This document shows, piece by piece, positions 14,868 through 23,181 of a stretch of 47,269 bases of DNA (the stretch's first letter is position 1; every line of letters starts with the position of its first letter). Made by a program: the position numbers and the translations under genes. The DNA lies in IMG/VR virus record IMGVR_UViG_3300021338_000064, positions 1 to 47,269 of that record. One strand, 5' to 3'. The notes below the pieces were generated by a model, which was not told the DNA's origin, searched no databases, and saw only the letters and a list, made by a program, of their open reading frames with translations. The DNA is from a virus.

Positions 14868-15644
14868 TTAGCCTGGAGCACCTCCTGGCTTCTGGCCGGT
14901 TCCGTTGAAGAGAAGCTGAAAATCAGGGGGGGCGTCGAGAGCTCGCATGAGAACACGCCGAAAATGCTCTGCGTGACTGGTGAGTTCCACCGCGGGGAAC
15001 GATCCCGGAGGCGCCGCCAGGTGCACCATATGAGGTGTAATTTCGATGACTTCGGTCTGCGACAGCACCGACGCGACGAACTCCTCTTCTCGGCGGATCT
15101 TCCGCAGCAGGCGGTTCCAGCCCGCTGGGTCCATCGTGTGCCGCACGTCATCAGAGTCGGATGCGATTCGCGCACTTCTCTCTGCTCTCGCGTCGCGGAA
15201 TCCTCGCAACATCTTGCGACGATCAAGCCCGGGTTTTTGAAGGGACGTGTAGAGCCCTCGCCCAACTCGATTGATGCGGTCGTCCTTGTACATCCTGGCG
15301 AGAGTCGTCCGAACGCTTCCGGGGCTGTCGACGTCCAAAATCGCCGCGATATCCTGTGCCGTCAGCGGATCCTCGTACCGCGAGAGGACTGACTCGATGC
15401 GCTGAGAAAGACTGTCGTCTTCTCCTCGCAGCTCCTCCGCCCTCTGGACCAACTTCGCCCTCATCGCGAGGAGTCGTTGCCGCTCCTCCTTCATTGCGCG
15501 TTCTCGCGCATCATGCTGCTCAATCTGCGCAGACACCGCCTGCAGGCTGGCGATGACCTCTGCCATCTCTCCAAGCCAACTGGGCAGTGCGTGCTCTCTC
15601 CTCACGGGATGTTCCATACCCCCGCGTCGCCCCATTTGCAACAC
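14868..15644 (-). CDS. Coiled-coil / winged-helix protein, unknown function
   Basis: A 258-aa frame; the start is uncertain (GTG 15644, ATG 15635 or ATG 15617). Residues 25-85 are a long charged coiled coil (IEQHDARERAMKEERQRLL). Residues 88-135 look like a winged helix (LTAQDIAAILDVDSPGSVRT then LARMYKDDRINRVGRGLYTS). The C-terminal third has no recognised family. It follows the large terminase gene on the same strand by 66 bases and is the last gene of that leftward operon. It may be a regulator or packaging accessory protein. Confidence 0.6.
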   Translation of the reverse strand: MLQMGRRGGMEHPVRREHALPSWLGEMAEVIASLQAVSAQIEQHDARERAMKEERQRLLAMRAKLVQRAEELRGEDDSLSQRIESVLSRYEDPLTAQDIAAILDVDSPGSVRTTLARMYKDDRINRVGRGLYTSLQKPGLDRRKMLRGFRDARAERSARIASDSDDVRHTMDPAGWNRLLRKIRREEEFVASVLSQTEVIEITPHMVHLAAPPGSFPAVELTSHAEHFRRVLMRALDAPPDFQLLFNGTGQKPGGAPG

Positions 15645-15710
15645 GATTTCGTTCGACGCATCAAGCAGGGGCGAAAAAGCCCATTGATTGCAACACCAAA
15701 ACCGCGCGCA

Positions 15711-17069
15711 CTACGCCATAGCCTCCAGGTCCCCCAGCGGGTCATTTTCATCAACGAGCAGCTCGGTGACCGCGTAGACGTTCGCATCGAGCCGGTCATC
15801 GTGATCCTTCGGGTCGTTCACGTCGACGCTGACCATCTGCCGCTCCATCTCCGAGAACGGGTACAGCTCGCCGTTGGCGGCGGGGCTGATGGAATCGTCG
15901 GCGTCCCAGACGTGGTGCACCAGCCCCTGCTCGTACAGAACGGCCACCGGCTCCGCGCGTGTCCGCTTCCCCTTCTTGGCGTGGATCAGCCTCACGGGAA
16001 GGTGGGCATTCGCGCTGCGGAGCGTGCTCTCGACCATGTCCCCGCCGTTGTTCTTCTCGGCGACGACGAGGTTTGCCCCCCAGCGCGCGTAGGCGCCTGC
16101 GACTACCCGTGCCCACTCCCCCGGCTTTCCGCGAAGTGAGAGGTCGTCGAGGACGTAGACGTGGCCATCGACTCCGAGTCCCGCGACCACGATGCCGGTC
16201 TCGTCGGACTTGGGTCCGTGGCTGGCAGCGGGGTCGACGGCGATCACGACGCGGACCAGCGTCGGCACGTCCCCTGAGCCACGGCGCAGGCGTGTGATCA
16301 GCTCGTAGGTCCACTGGGCTGCAGGGTTGTCGGTGAGGATCTCGCCATCGAGCTCCTGCCGTCCGACCCGAGTACCCGCGTACTTCTTCTTGAGCTTCGC
16401 CAGCGCCTTCGGGGCCAGGTTGGCCTCGTTCTCGAAGGTCGATCCGTGGGTGACTTCAGTGTCGTCCTCCTTCGAAATCTCGCGGCAGAGCCGCGTCGGA
16501 AGTGGCGTGCAGGTGATCATCACCCGGATGTCGCCCCTCTCCCGCATGCCGAACATGAGGTTGTCGAAGGCCGAGTCTGCTTGCGCCCAGTGGAAGAGCT
16601 CGTCGAGCCAGGCGCCGCCCCCCTCGAACCCACGGAAGCCCTCGGGGGCGTCGCCGTAGCGAATGACCCCCACGACACCGTTGGGCCAGGTCAGCTGCCG
16701 CTTGCTGGGCTCGTAGATGGGCGTGAACCAGGGCGGGCTAGTCGCGAGAATCCCGCTCGGGCCCTCGATCATGATCGATCGGACATCTCCCGCCGTGCGG
16801 CCACCGATGAGGATCTGCTTGAACCGCTTCTCCCACGCCCACTTCCGGACGGTCTCGGCCCCGGTCCGCGTCTTCCCGAAGCCGCGCCCGGCGTGGATCA
16901 GCCATGTGAACCAGTCGCCCGGCGGCTCGAGCTGCTTGTCTCGAGCCCAGAACTCCCAGTCCCAGAGGATCCGCTCAGCCTCAGCCGGGCTCAGGCTGAG
17001 GACCGCCCTCTTCCGCTGCCCCATCGGGAGCGACCGAAGATAGTCGGCTGAGTAGCGCCTGACGGGCAT
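15711..17069 (-). CDS. terL: Terminase large subunit (packaging ATPase/nuclease)
   Basis: A 452-aa protein from ATG 17069. The ATPase domain has a terminase-type Walker A GRGFGKTRTG (residues 61-70), Walker B GGAWLDE with Asp156-Glu157, and a coupling segment MITCTP near 184. The RNase H-like nuclease domain begins VIAVDPAASH near 272 and continues with VVAEKNNGGD and the C-terminal DDRLDANVYAV, supplying the acidic metal ligands. It powers DNA translocation into the prohead and cuts concatemers. Its start lies within the small-terminase gene (89-base overlap), a common arrangement. The portal is 25 kb away on the other strand, which is unusual. Confidence 0.93.
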   Translation of the reverse strand: MPVRRYSADYLRSLPMGQRKRAVLSLSPAEAERILWDWEFWARDKQLEPPGDWFTWLIHAGRGFGKTRTGAETVRKWAWEKRFKQILIGGRTAGDVRSIMIEGPSGILATSPPWFTPIYEPSKRQLTWPNGVVGVIRYGDAPEGFRGFEGGGAWLDELFHWAQADSAFDNLMFGMRERGDIRVMITCTPLPTRLCREISKEDDTEVTHGSTFENEANLAPKALAKLKKKYAGTRVGRQELDGEILTDNPAAQWTYELITRLRRGSGDVPTLVRVVIAVDPAASHGPKSDETGIVVAGLGVDGHVYVLDDLSLRGKPGEWARVVAGAYARWGANLVVAEKNNGGDMVESTLRSANAHLPVRLIHAKKGKRTRAEPVAVLYEQGLVHHVWDADDSISPAANGELYPFSEMERQMVSVDVNDPKDHDDRLDANVYAVTELLVDENDPLGDLEAMA

Positions 17070-17505
17070 CGATCTCCACCTCCACGGGGCCTCCGCCCTC
17101 GCCGGTCAACTCGACTCGCATCGCCCCCTTGCCGTACCGCTTCGGGTGCCGGCGCTCGAGGAACCACCGTTTGTCTTCGGGCCGAGCGTCCTCGTTGAAC
17201 ACGAGACTGCGCACGAGTCCGTTTTCGACGTCGGCCTCGGTCTTCTCCACCTGCTTGCGGAAGCGGGCATGGGGGCCGAGAGCTGCCTCGTCGAGGTCAT
17301 CGTCGGGCCCGAGGTCAGCCTCGGCCGCCTCGAGCTCGAGGCGCCCCTTCTCGAGCCACCGCCGCAACGTGCGGTCGGTGATCCCCGCTCGCTTGCACGC
17401 GGCTTCCCGGAAGTTGCCCATCGAAAGCCAGCTGATGATGTCCTCGCACACCTTCGGGCCAAACCGTGTGTTCGGCTTCTGCCGCGTCCTCTTACCCCGC
17501 GCCAT
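16981..17505 (-). CDS. Terminase small subunit-like DNA-binding protein
   Basis: A 174-aa protein from ATG 17505. The N-terminal part has a helix-turn-helix (FREAACKRAGITDRTLRRWL, about residues 32-51) followed by a helical oligomerisation region and an acidic/Gly-rich C-terminus. Size, HTH and position immediately upstream of and overlapping the large terminase support the small-subunit role of recognising the packaging site. It overlaps the preceding RHH gene by 14 bases. Confidence 0.8.
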   Translation of the reverse strand: MARGKRTRQKPNTRFGPKVCEDIISWLSMGNFREAACKRAGITDRTLRRWLEKGRLELEAAEADLGPDDDLDEAALGPHARFRKQVEKTEADVENGLVRSLVFNEDARPEDKRWFLERRHPKRYGKGAMRVELTGEGGGPVEVEIDARQALLSRLSSVAPDGAAEEGGPQPEPG

Positions 17506-17758
17506 CGATCACCTCCCGGTATTCGCGGAGAAGCCCTCGAACCATGCCCCTCATCACCGAGGCAGGGTTGCTCCCCATCTTGAAGCACAGGTTGTCGAAC
17601 CTGTTCCGCTCGGTTGCCGAGATCGTGGTGTGCGTCCGCGCCAGTTCGCCGTCGCCGGGGTAGAGGTCCGTCTCGTCGACCCCGACTCGCCCGAGAAAGC
17701 GCGTCAGCACCTCGCGCTGTGGGACGGACGCGTGCGGGTCGACCGAGTGACGGGGCAT
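17492..17758 (-). CDS. Ribbon-helix-helix-like DNA-binding protein
   Basis: An 88-aa protein from ATG 17758. The second half reads as ribbon-helix-helix: THTTISATERNRFDNLCFKM then GSNPASVMRGMVRGLLREY. A perfect palindrome GTGACGTCAC lies ten bases upstream of its ATG, as expected for an autoregulated RHH repressor. It is the first gene of the leftward terminase operon, so it may control packaging genes. Confidence 0.6.
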   Translation of the reverse strand: MPRHSVDPHASVPQREVLTRFLGRVGVDETDLYPGDGELARTHTTISATERNRFDNLCFKMGSNPASVMRGMVRGLLREYREVIDGAG

Positions 17759-17767
17759 GCGGTTATC

Positions 17768-17777
17768 GTGACGTCAC
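17768..17777. promoter_or_regulatory. Palindromic operator candidate, GTGACGTCAC
   Basis: A perfect 10-bp palindrome sits between the RHH/terminase operon (minus) and the lipoprotein gene (plus), within the expected promoter/leader of the leftward operon. RHH proteins bind such short dyads. Confidence 0.45.
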
Positions 17778-17840
17778 CGGCCACGGCGCAAAAGAGAACG
17801 CATAGCTAATACCAACCTGTCCAGTACGAACACCCATCGA

Positions 17841-17860
17841 GGGATCGCCGCCGTGATCCC
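17841..17860. promoter_or_regulatory. Inverted repeat upstream of the metallopeptidase lipoprotein gene
   Basis: GGGATC (17841-17846) and GATCCC (17855-17860) form a dyad with an 8-base spacer, ending 15 bases before the ATG at 17876. It could be an operator or a hairpin in the leader that controls the cargo gene. Confidence 0.4.
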
Positions 17861-17875
17861 TGGTAGGCTCTACAC

Positions 17876-18868
17876 ATGCTACCTCTGAGACGGACCGCGG
17901 AACGTCGGCCATCAGGCCGCTGGGCGACCTATCTTCTGATGGCAGCCATCGTCGGCACCTCGTGCGTCGACGAACCCGAGAATCAGAGTCCCGGCGCCGA
18001 GCTCTGTGGAGAGGGGTGTCAATGTGAGTACACCACGGACTGCGACGTGGGCGGATGCCGCGACGGCGTGTGCTCGTGTCACCCCATCGCGAGCACCGGC
18101 TGCCCCTGTCATTCCAACGGCGACTGCGCACTTGGGTGGAGTTGCGCGAACGGAACCTGTGAGTGGGACGTCCCCAGTGGGGGATCCGGCCCCGGCCCGG
18201 GCCCCGCACCTGGTCCTATCTGTGGAGATGGCATCTGCTCACCAACAGAGCTCTGCGCCCTTGACTGCATGCCAGTCTGCCCGACGGTCCAGGCAGGCAT
18301 CGCCCCGACGGGTCCACCGTACTACGAGTGCCTTCCGCCAGACTCGACCACTCTTGAGATCGTTGAAGACCTCAATACCTTCTGGCAGAGCAGCATCTAC
18401 CCCTGTGTCTGCGGCGCAGTGACGCCGCTAGGACCGTATTGCGCAGGAAATGCTTTTGCGCACTCCAGTGCTTACGGATACATCTACTATGACTACAACG
18501 TGCTAGGGCAATTCCAGTCGATCGGAGACGGAAGCTTGCTCGCGCCCGCGTGGCTTCTTGCTCACGAAGCAGGACACTTATTCCAGCTCCGGTCTGGTCT
18601 GAATACAACCTACAACTTCACGATCGAGTCGGAGCTTGCTGCCGACTGTTTTGCCGGTTACTTCATCGGTTGGCTAGCCTGCAATGGAGAAGTGAACGAG
18701 GCGGACGTCTATGCCGCGATGTCGGCCGCGTGCTCTTTCGCAGATCCGCAAGGGCTCCCATGGTTCAATGCTTCGGCACACGGGGACTGTGATATGCGAG
18801 TTGCCGCAACGCTGAGCGGACTCAACTCGTACGTCAGCGGGCTTCCTGCAGTCGACGCCTGCCGGTAG
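17876..18868 (+). CDS. Cys-rich lipoprotein with zinc-metallopeptidase signature (cargo)
   Basis: A 330-aa protein from ATG 17876. The N-terminus has basic residues, a hydrophobic core and lipobox IVGTSC with Cys30, so it should be a lipoprotein. Residues 44-135 are Cys-rich, including a Gly/Pro linker and CGDGICSPTELC, a motif type common in secreted myxobacterial proteins. The C-terminal domain has LLAHEAGHLF (His230, Glu231, His234) and ESELAADCFAGYF (Glu253), matching neutral zinc metallopeptidases of the YpfJ type. The gene is the only plus-strand gene between leftward blocks and appears less GC-rich than its neighbours, so it looks like a horizontally acquired lysogenic-conversion gene. 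Substrate is unknown. Confidence 0.75.
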   Translation: MLPLRRTAERRPSGRWATYLLMAAIVGTSCVDEPENQSPGAELCGEGCQCEYTTDCDVGGCRDGVCSCHPIASTGCPCHSNGDCALGWSCANGTCEWDVPSGGSGPGPGPAPGPICGDGICSPTELCALDCMPVCPTVQAGIAPTGPPYYECLPPDSTTLEIVEDLNTFWQSSIYPCVCGAVTPLGPYCAGNAFAHSSAYGYIYYDYNVLGQFQSIGDGSLLAPAWLLAHEAGHLFQLRSGLNTTYNFTIESELAADCFAGYFIGWLACNGEVNEADVYAAMSAACSFADPQGLPWFNASAHGDCDMRVAATLSGLNSYVSGLPAVDACR

Positions 18869-18886
18869 TTTCGGTCCACAAACAGC

Positions 18887-20197
18887 TCAGAACACGCCAT
18901 CGCAGCGCAGACTCGCCTCCCGGATTGAGATCGTTCCCGACGCGACTGCTGCCGACGAGTAGCGGAGTCGGAACGTGCGAGCGCCAGCGACGGGCAACGT
19001 GTAGTTGGTCTCGATGACGACGTCCCGCGGCACGCCGGCCTGGAACTCAAGTGTTCGCGACACCACGACGGACCCAGCGTTGACGTCGTAGATCTCAAGC
19101 ACGCCGTTGCTCGCCGCGGTCTTCTCCATCTCGGCCACGGCGCGCAGACGCACGGAGCCCGCTCGCTTGGGAGCGTACGACCCGAACGAGGCGGTGATCT
19201 TCGTGAGTGGAGACGTGCTCGTCGTCGAGGACGTGGACCTCGACTCGCCGAAGAACCCTGCGTACCCACCCGCCGTGGCGTGCACCCCACGAGAGAACCC
19301 CCGCTCGCGCACGTACATGCCCCCCTCGTTGTCGCCGACTGTGTCACGGGTCCAGACGTCGCCGTCCTGCATCGTCGTCGGATCCGCATCGATGGGTCTC
19401 AGGTAGAGAGGCGCACGGCGTGGCGTCGCAGGAGAGAGCAACTCGCACGCGTACCCTTCGCCCACAATGGTTGCCCGGAGTGCCGTTGCGCCAGACCCCG
19501 AGGCAGAGCCGCCAGATGCCAGAATCCCGGCACCATCAGTGGTGCCGCTGGGAGCGGCCTCCCCGAGCAGCGCGGTGCCGCCGGCTGCGGAACAGCGTGC
19601 GTACAGGCCGAAGACTCCGGGGATAGCGTCGACGTTGGTGATCGTGACGAGGCCGTGGGAGCTCGCATCGTCGGAGCTTTCCGCCTCAATGCCTGGCGAG
19701 CCGGAGTCGCCGCGAGCCTCGACCCCAGGGTGGCCAGCCCCAGCAGGAGCGAAGATCCCAGGGCCCGATCCGTTCCCGACGGCCTGGATTCCGGGCTGAC
19801 CGTCGCCAGCTTGAACGTAGAGAGACGAGGCTCCCGTCGAGCCGTTGATGACGACCGTCGGGGCTGCGCCACCGCCCGAGAACTCTGCGGCCGCTCCCGT
19901 CGCGTTGGTCACCTCGAGGAGCGCGTCCGGCGTTCCCGAGTTGCCATCGATCTCAAGACCGAGGCACGAGATGTGCCCCGCGCTGTCGGTCTCCACGAGG
20001 TGGGCCGTGGCATCGTTCGCCGCGGTGCCGTCCATCACCCACTGGCACCATTCTCCGGTGAGGTTGGCTCTCCAGTTCTCGTACGAGCTCGACGGGATCG
20101 AGTTCGGAGCGTGTCCCGTCTGCTGAATGCCAAGTGGTGGCGTCACGCGGTTTGAGGCGGCGGTGTTCCATGCGGGGACTTCTGTCGGTTTCGGCAT
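18887..20197 (-). CDS. Tail fibre / tail spike protein
   Basis: A 436-aa protein. The sequence is rich in Gly, Ser, Ala and Thr with short beta-type repeats (GNGSGPGIFAPAGAGHPGVE region, residues about 140-180), typical of fibre shafts. A C-terminal head of about 110 residues (from SPLTKITASFGSY) ends in beta strands. It has no enzymatic motif. It lies four bases after the beta-helix gene and is the last gene of the leftward tail operon, the usual place for a receptor-binding protein. Confidence 0.65.
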   Translation of the reverse strand: MPKPTEVPAWNTAASNRVTPPLGIQQTGHAPNSIPSSSYENWRANLTGEWCQWVMDGTAANDATAHLVETDSAGHISCLGLEIDGNSGTPDALLEVTNATGAAAEFSGGGAAPTVVINGSTGASSLYVQAGDGQPGIQAVGNGSGPGIFAPAGAGHPGVEARGDSGSPGIEAESSDDASSHGLVTITNVDAIPGVFGLYARCSAAGGTALLGEAAPSGTTDGAGILASGGSASGSGATALRATIVGEGYACELLSPATPRRAPLYLRPIDADPTTMQDGDVWTRDTVGDNEGGMYVRERGFSRGVHATAGGYAGFFGESRSTSSTTSTSPLTKITASFGSYAPKRAGSVRLRAVAEMEKTAASNGVLEIYDVNAGSVVVSRTLEFQAGVPRDVVIETNYTLPVAGARTFRLRYSSAAVASGTISIREASLRCDGVF

Positions 20198-20200
20198 TGC

Positions 20201-22027
20201 TCAGCTCTCCAGCGTGTAGGCGTAGAGGCCCTCGTCGTATCCGGGGCCCGAGTCGAATCGGAATGCGTTGGCGGCGTCCTCGACCACGCGGGTTTGCATG
20301 CGGACGCCTTCGGGCTTTGCTGTGCGGAGCAGCGACTCCCACCGCGCAGCGGTCGGCCCGTCGATGTCCTCGAGCGTGTATTCGTAGGCGGCCGGCGGCC
20401 ACTCCTGGAAGCTCCCCGACGAGGGGGAGTCTGTGGTGAGCAACCGGAGCAGGTCCACCGCGAGCTCAGGGCTTCGCGTGCGGAACAGCGCCGCAGCCTT
20501 CACCTGCAGCTCCAGTCGGTACTCGTCGTCAGATAGGCCTGCACGGGGTCGCATGAGCCCGGCCCCATGTTTGTCCAGCTGGACTGCCGTCGCCTCCGAG
20601 AGAGGTGCGTGGGCGCTCACGATGGCCTCGTGGGCCTCCGAGAGCTGCTCCGCGAGCCACTGGGCAACGGCACGCGCCTGCGGGGCCCGCCGCAGCATCG
20701 TGGGCATGCGGCTCTGCAACAACGCGGCGAGCTCACCCATCCGACCGAACGCCGTCAACGTGAGGAGAGCCGGGTCGACTTCGGCGGGAGAGAGCGGCCA
20801 CCCGGGGACAGTGGGAGGCAGCGAAGCGGTGCCATGGTGGTCGTGGAGAACGAGCGGGACTGACGGGTGGAGCAGGAAGGAACAGCTCTCGATGTCCACC
20901 GCGTTCGTGGTCTCGATGGCAGGAAACCCGTCCGGAGGTGGGAAGTCACCGTTGTCGTCGGGGAAGGTGTTGTTGTCGAGCGCCCCGGCGAGCCACGCCC
21001 GCTCGATGCGGCAGCGCCTCACCGTGCAGTTGGCCACCGCGAGGTCGAAGCCGATCCCTACCTTGTACGCCTGTATGTGGGCATCCTCGATGCGGATCGT
21101 GTGGTTGCGCGGAACGAGGGAGTTCTGGTGCGGGTCGGCGTTGTCTTGGTTCCACTCGCAGTTGATCCCTACCTTTTGGTGCATTCCGAAGCGCATGCGC
21201 CGAATGTCGCCGTCGTGGCAATGCTCGCAGTAGAGCCCGACTGACCCGCCTTCGAAGTAGCCCCACCCGACCCGGTCAATGTCCCCGTCCTCAATGGTCC
21301 AGCCGCTGACGCCGTTGATGACCCCGACCCCAGCCCAAGCGCAATCGCGGATGGCGAACCGGCGAAGCTCAAAGCGATGGCCCAGGTACAGCCCCACCTC
21401 GGCATTCAGGCCGCCCGCGGAGCCCGGCACCGGGCGCGACACCCCCTCGACCACCAGGTCCTCGAGGATGATGGTGTCGAAGTCGTCGGGACCGGAGCCG
21501 TTCCGGAATGCACTGATCCCCACGTCGATGAAGTTCCGGAGGACGCACCGACGCACCGTGAGGCCCGACGGGGATGTAGCTTGGATCCCCGAGCCGACCA
21601 CTCCGTTCCCATCGAACTCGCAGTCCTCGATCACCAGGTTCGAGCCGATAGTGAGCGGGGCGACGCTGTCCCACGTGTTGACGATGGCCTCGTTCAGCAG
21701 CGCCGTCGGGTCAACATTGGCGAGGTCGTCGACGTCGAAGACGATCCCGTGCAGAGAGCCCCCGGGGACGCCCCCGTTGCCACGGAATCCAATCCCAAAC
21801 TCGAACGTCACAGCGCCTCGACGCTGTGCCCAGATGTGGTGCCCCTGGGCGGTCTGCAGGCCCGCCCCGGTGTAGACACCATCGGCGACCACGATCACAC
21901 GGGGGCCGGCCAGCGCCATCTCGGCAGCGAGTTCCGCGTAGCTGGTCACCACGGTGCCCGTCGGCGAGGGCGCGGTGTAGTCCGACGGCGGCTGCGGCGG
22001 GGTCGGTGGGATCGGGAGAGTAGCCAT
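20201..22027 (-). CDS. Beta-helix / DUF2612-like fused tail protein
   Basis: A 608-aa protein from ATG 22027. About residues 25-390 read as a right-handed parallel beta-helix (repeats such as LVIEDCEFDGNGV, LTVRRCVLRNF, HTIRIEDAHIQAYKVGI), the fold of pectate-lyase-like tail spikes. From about residue 425 the text changes to helical (LAALLQSRMPTMLRRAPQAR, then QLDKHGAGLMRPRAGLSDDE), resembling DUF2612/gp48-type baseplate tail proteins. One polypeptide thus joins a spike-like domain to a baseplate-joining domain. It overlaps the baseplate J stop by one base. Confidence 0.65.
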   Translation of the reverse strand: MATLPIPPTPPQPPSDYTAPSPTGTVVTSYAELAAEMALAGPRVIVVADGVYTGAGLQTAQGHHIWAQRRGAVTFEFGIGFRGNGGVPGGSLHGIVFDVDDLANVDPTALLNEAIVNTWDSVAPLTIGSNLVIEDCEFDGNGVVGSGIQATSPSGLTVRRCVLRNFIDVGISAFRNGSGPDDFDTIILEDLVVEGVSRPVPGSAGGLNAEVGLYLGHRFELRRFAIRDCAWAGVGVINGVSGWTIEDGDIDRVGWGYFEGGSVGLYCEHCHDGDIRRMRFGMHQKVGINCEWNQDNADPHQNSLVPRNHTIRIEDAHIQAYKVGIGFDLAVANCTVRRCRIERAWLAGALDNNTFPDDNGDFPPPDGFPAIETTNAVDIESCSFLLHPSVPLVLHDHHGTASLPPTVPGWPLSPAEVDPALLTLTAFGRMGELAALLQSRMPTMLRRAPQARAVAQWLAEQLSEAHEAIVSAHAPLSEATAVQLDKHGAGLMRPRAGLSDDEYRLELQVKAAALFRTRSPELAVDLLRLLTTDSPSSGSFQEWPPAAYEYTLEDIDGPTAARWESLLRTAKPEGVRMQTRVVEDAANAFRFDSGPGYDEGLYAYTLES

Positions 22028-23172
22028 CAGACGAAGCTCACCGAGGTGCGAGAGGCATCAAAGCGCGCCACCGTGCGGTCCGACACGGTCAGGATCCCCG
22101 CGGTGCCAGATGGTGGAGCCGAGGCACCGACCGTGATCGCGACCGAGAAGCGCCCCGGCACGAGCCGCGCAATCTCTCCGCGGAAGAGGTCGGGTGCCAC
22201 GTCGTCTCCATGTGCATGCGCCTTGTTGGCCCACGCGACGAGTTCGTCCCGGAGATAGTCGGCTGTGGAGGTGTCGAACCCCTCGCCCGCCGTGATCTCG
22301 ACAGTGAGCCACGTGTCCTGCTCGGTGCCGCGGGAGTAGGCCACCGGGTTGCCGTCCCCTGAAATCAACTCCGTCATTGAGGAGTCGCCCACGGTGCCGG
22401 TGCCCTTCGGCTTGTACCGCCAGACGGTGTCGGCCACTTCTTGGTCGTCCCCACCCACGACAAGGGCCTCCACCCAGTGGGTCCGGTTGTAGAGGGGGTC
22501 GGGGGTGTCGGTGTCGTTCTCGAAGATCGCGACGGTGTCGACGCCGTCGAGCTTGAGAAGCGCACGACCCATTGCGCCAAGCTGGATCGCGGTCCGGTAG
22601 CGGGCTTTGAAGGCTGCGTCCGACTCGATCAGACGGCCAGGCGCCGCGGCAGCAACATTGGACGCGCTCGCCCAGCCGGCAATGACGGTCTCGATCACCC
22701 ATGCCGAGCCCGCGGATGCCTCGAGAGGCCCCGTCGTCGCGCACGTGAACACTGCATCGACTGTCCCCCCAGCACCGATCGTTGCGTCGGCATCGGTAGC
22801 CCATGAGGACTGCGCGACCGCGTGGCGCACTCGGGATCCGGCCGGCACGACCGAGCCGGGTGTGCCCGACAGCGTGAGCGTCACGGTCGACGCGAGCGCC
22901 GGCCGGCGCGCGAACAGGCGGTCCGCCATCCAGAGGTCGAGAGACGCCCCTTGCACAGTGTCGAAGAACTGGGCGTTGTAGGTCGACTCTCCCGCCTCCA
23001 GCATCAACACCACGGCCTCCGCGGCCCAGTCGACCATCATCCCGTCGGGCGTCTCGTGTGCGGTGTCCCGGTCTGCGCCGAAGCGACCACGGAAGCGAGA
23101 CTCCAGCTCGTCGCGAATCTGCCGGAAGGTGGGACGAACGAATCCCGTGTTATCGACTCCCCAGATCGTCAT
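22027..23172 (-). CDS. Baseplate J-like protein
   Basis: A 381-aa protein from ATG 23172. Recognised by the opening GFVRPTFRQIRDELESRFRG, the FFDTVQGASLDLWMADRLF region, GTPGSVVPAGSRVRH (the TG-x-VPAGT element of baseplate J) and AAAPGRLIESDAAFKARYR. Known role: wedge protein of contractile and R-type baseplates (P2 gpJ, Mu gp47, T4 gp6). It lies between the SGNH fibre gene and the beta-helix protein in the leftward tail operon. Confidence 0.88.
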   Translation of the reverse strand: MTIWGVDNTGFVRPTFRQIRDELESRFRGRFGADRDTAHETPDGMMVDWAAEAVVLMLEAGESTYNAQFFDTVQGASLDLWMADRLFARRPALASTVTLTLSGTPGSVVPAGSRVRHAVAQSSWATDADATIGAGGTVDAVFTCATTGPLEASAGSAWVIETVIAGWASASNVAAAAPGRLIESDAAFKARYRTAIQLGAMGRALLKLDGVDTVAIFENDTDTPDPLYNRTHWVEALVVGGDDQEVADTVWRYKPKGTGTVGDSSMTELISGDGNPVAYSRGTEQDTWLTVEITAGEGFDTSTADYLRDELVAWANKAHAHGDDVAPDLFRGEIARLVPGRFSVAITVGASAPPSGTAGILTVSDRTVARFDASRTSVSFV

Positions 23173-23181
23173 GGCGGTTTC

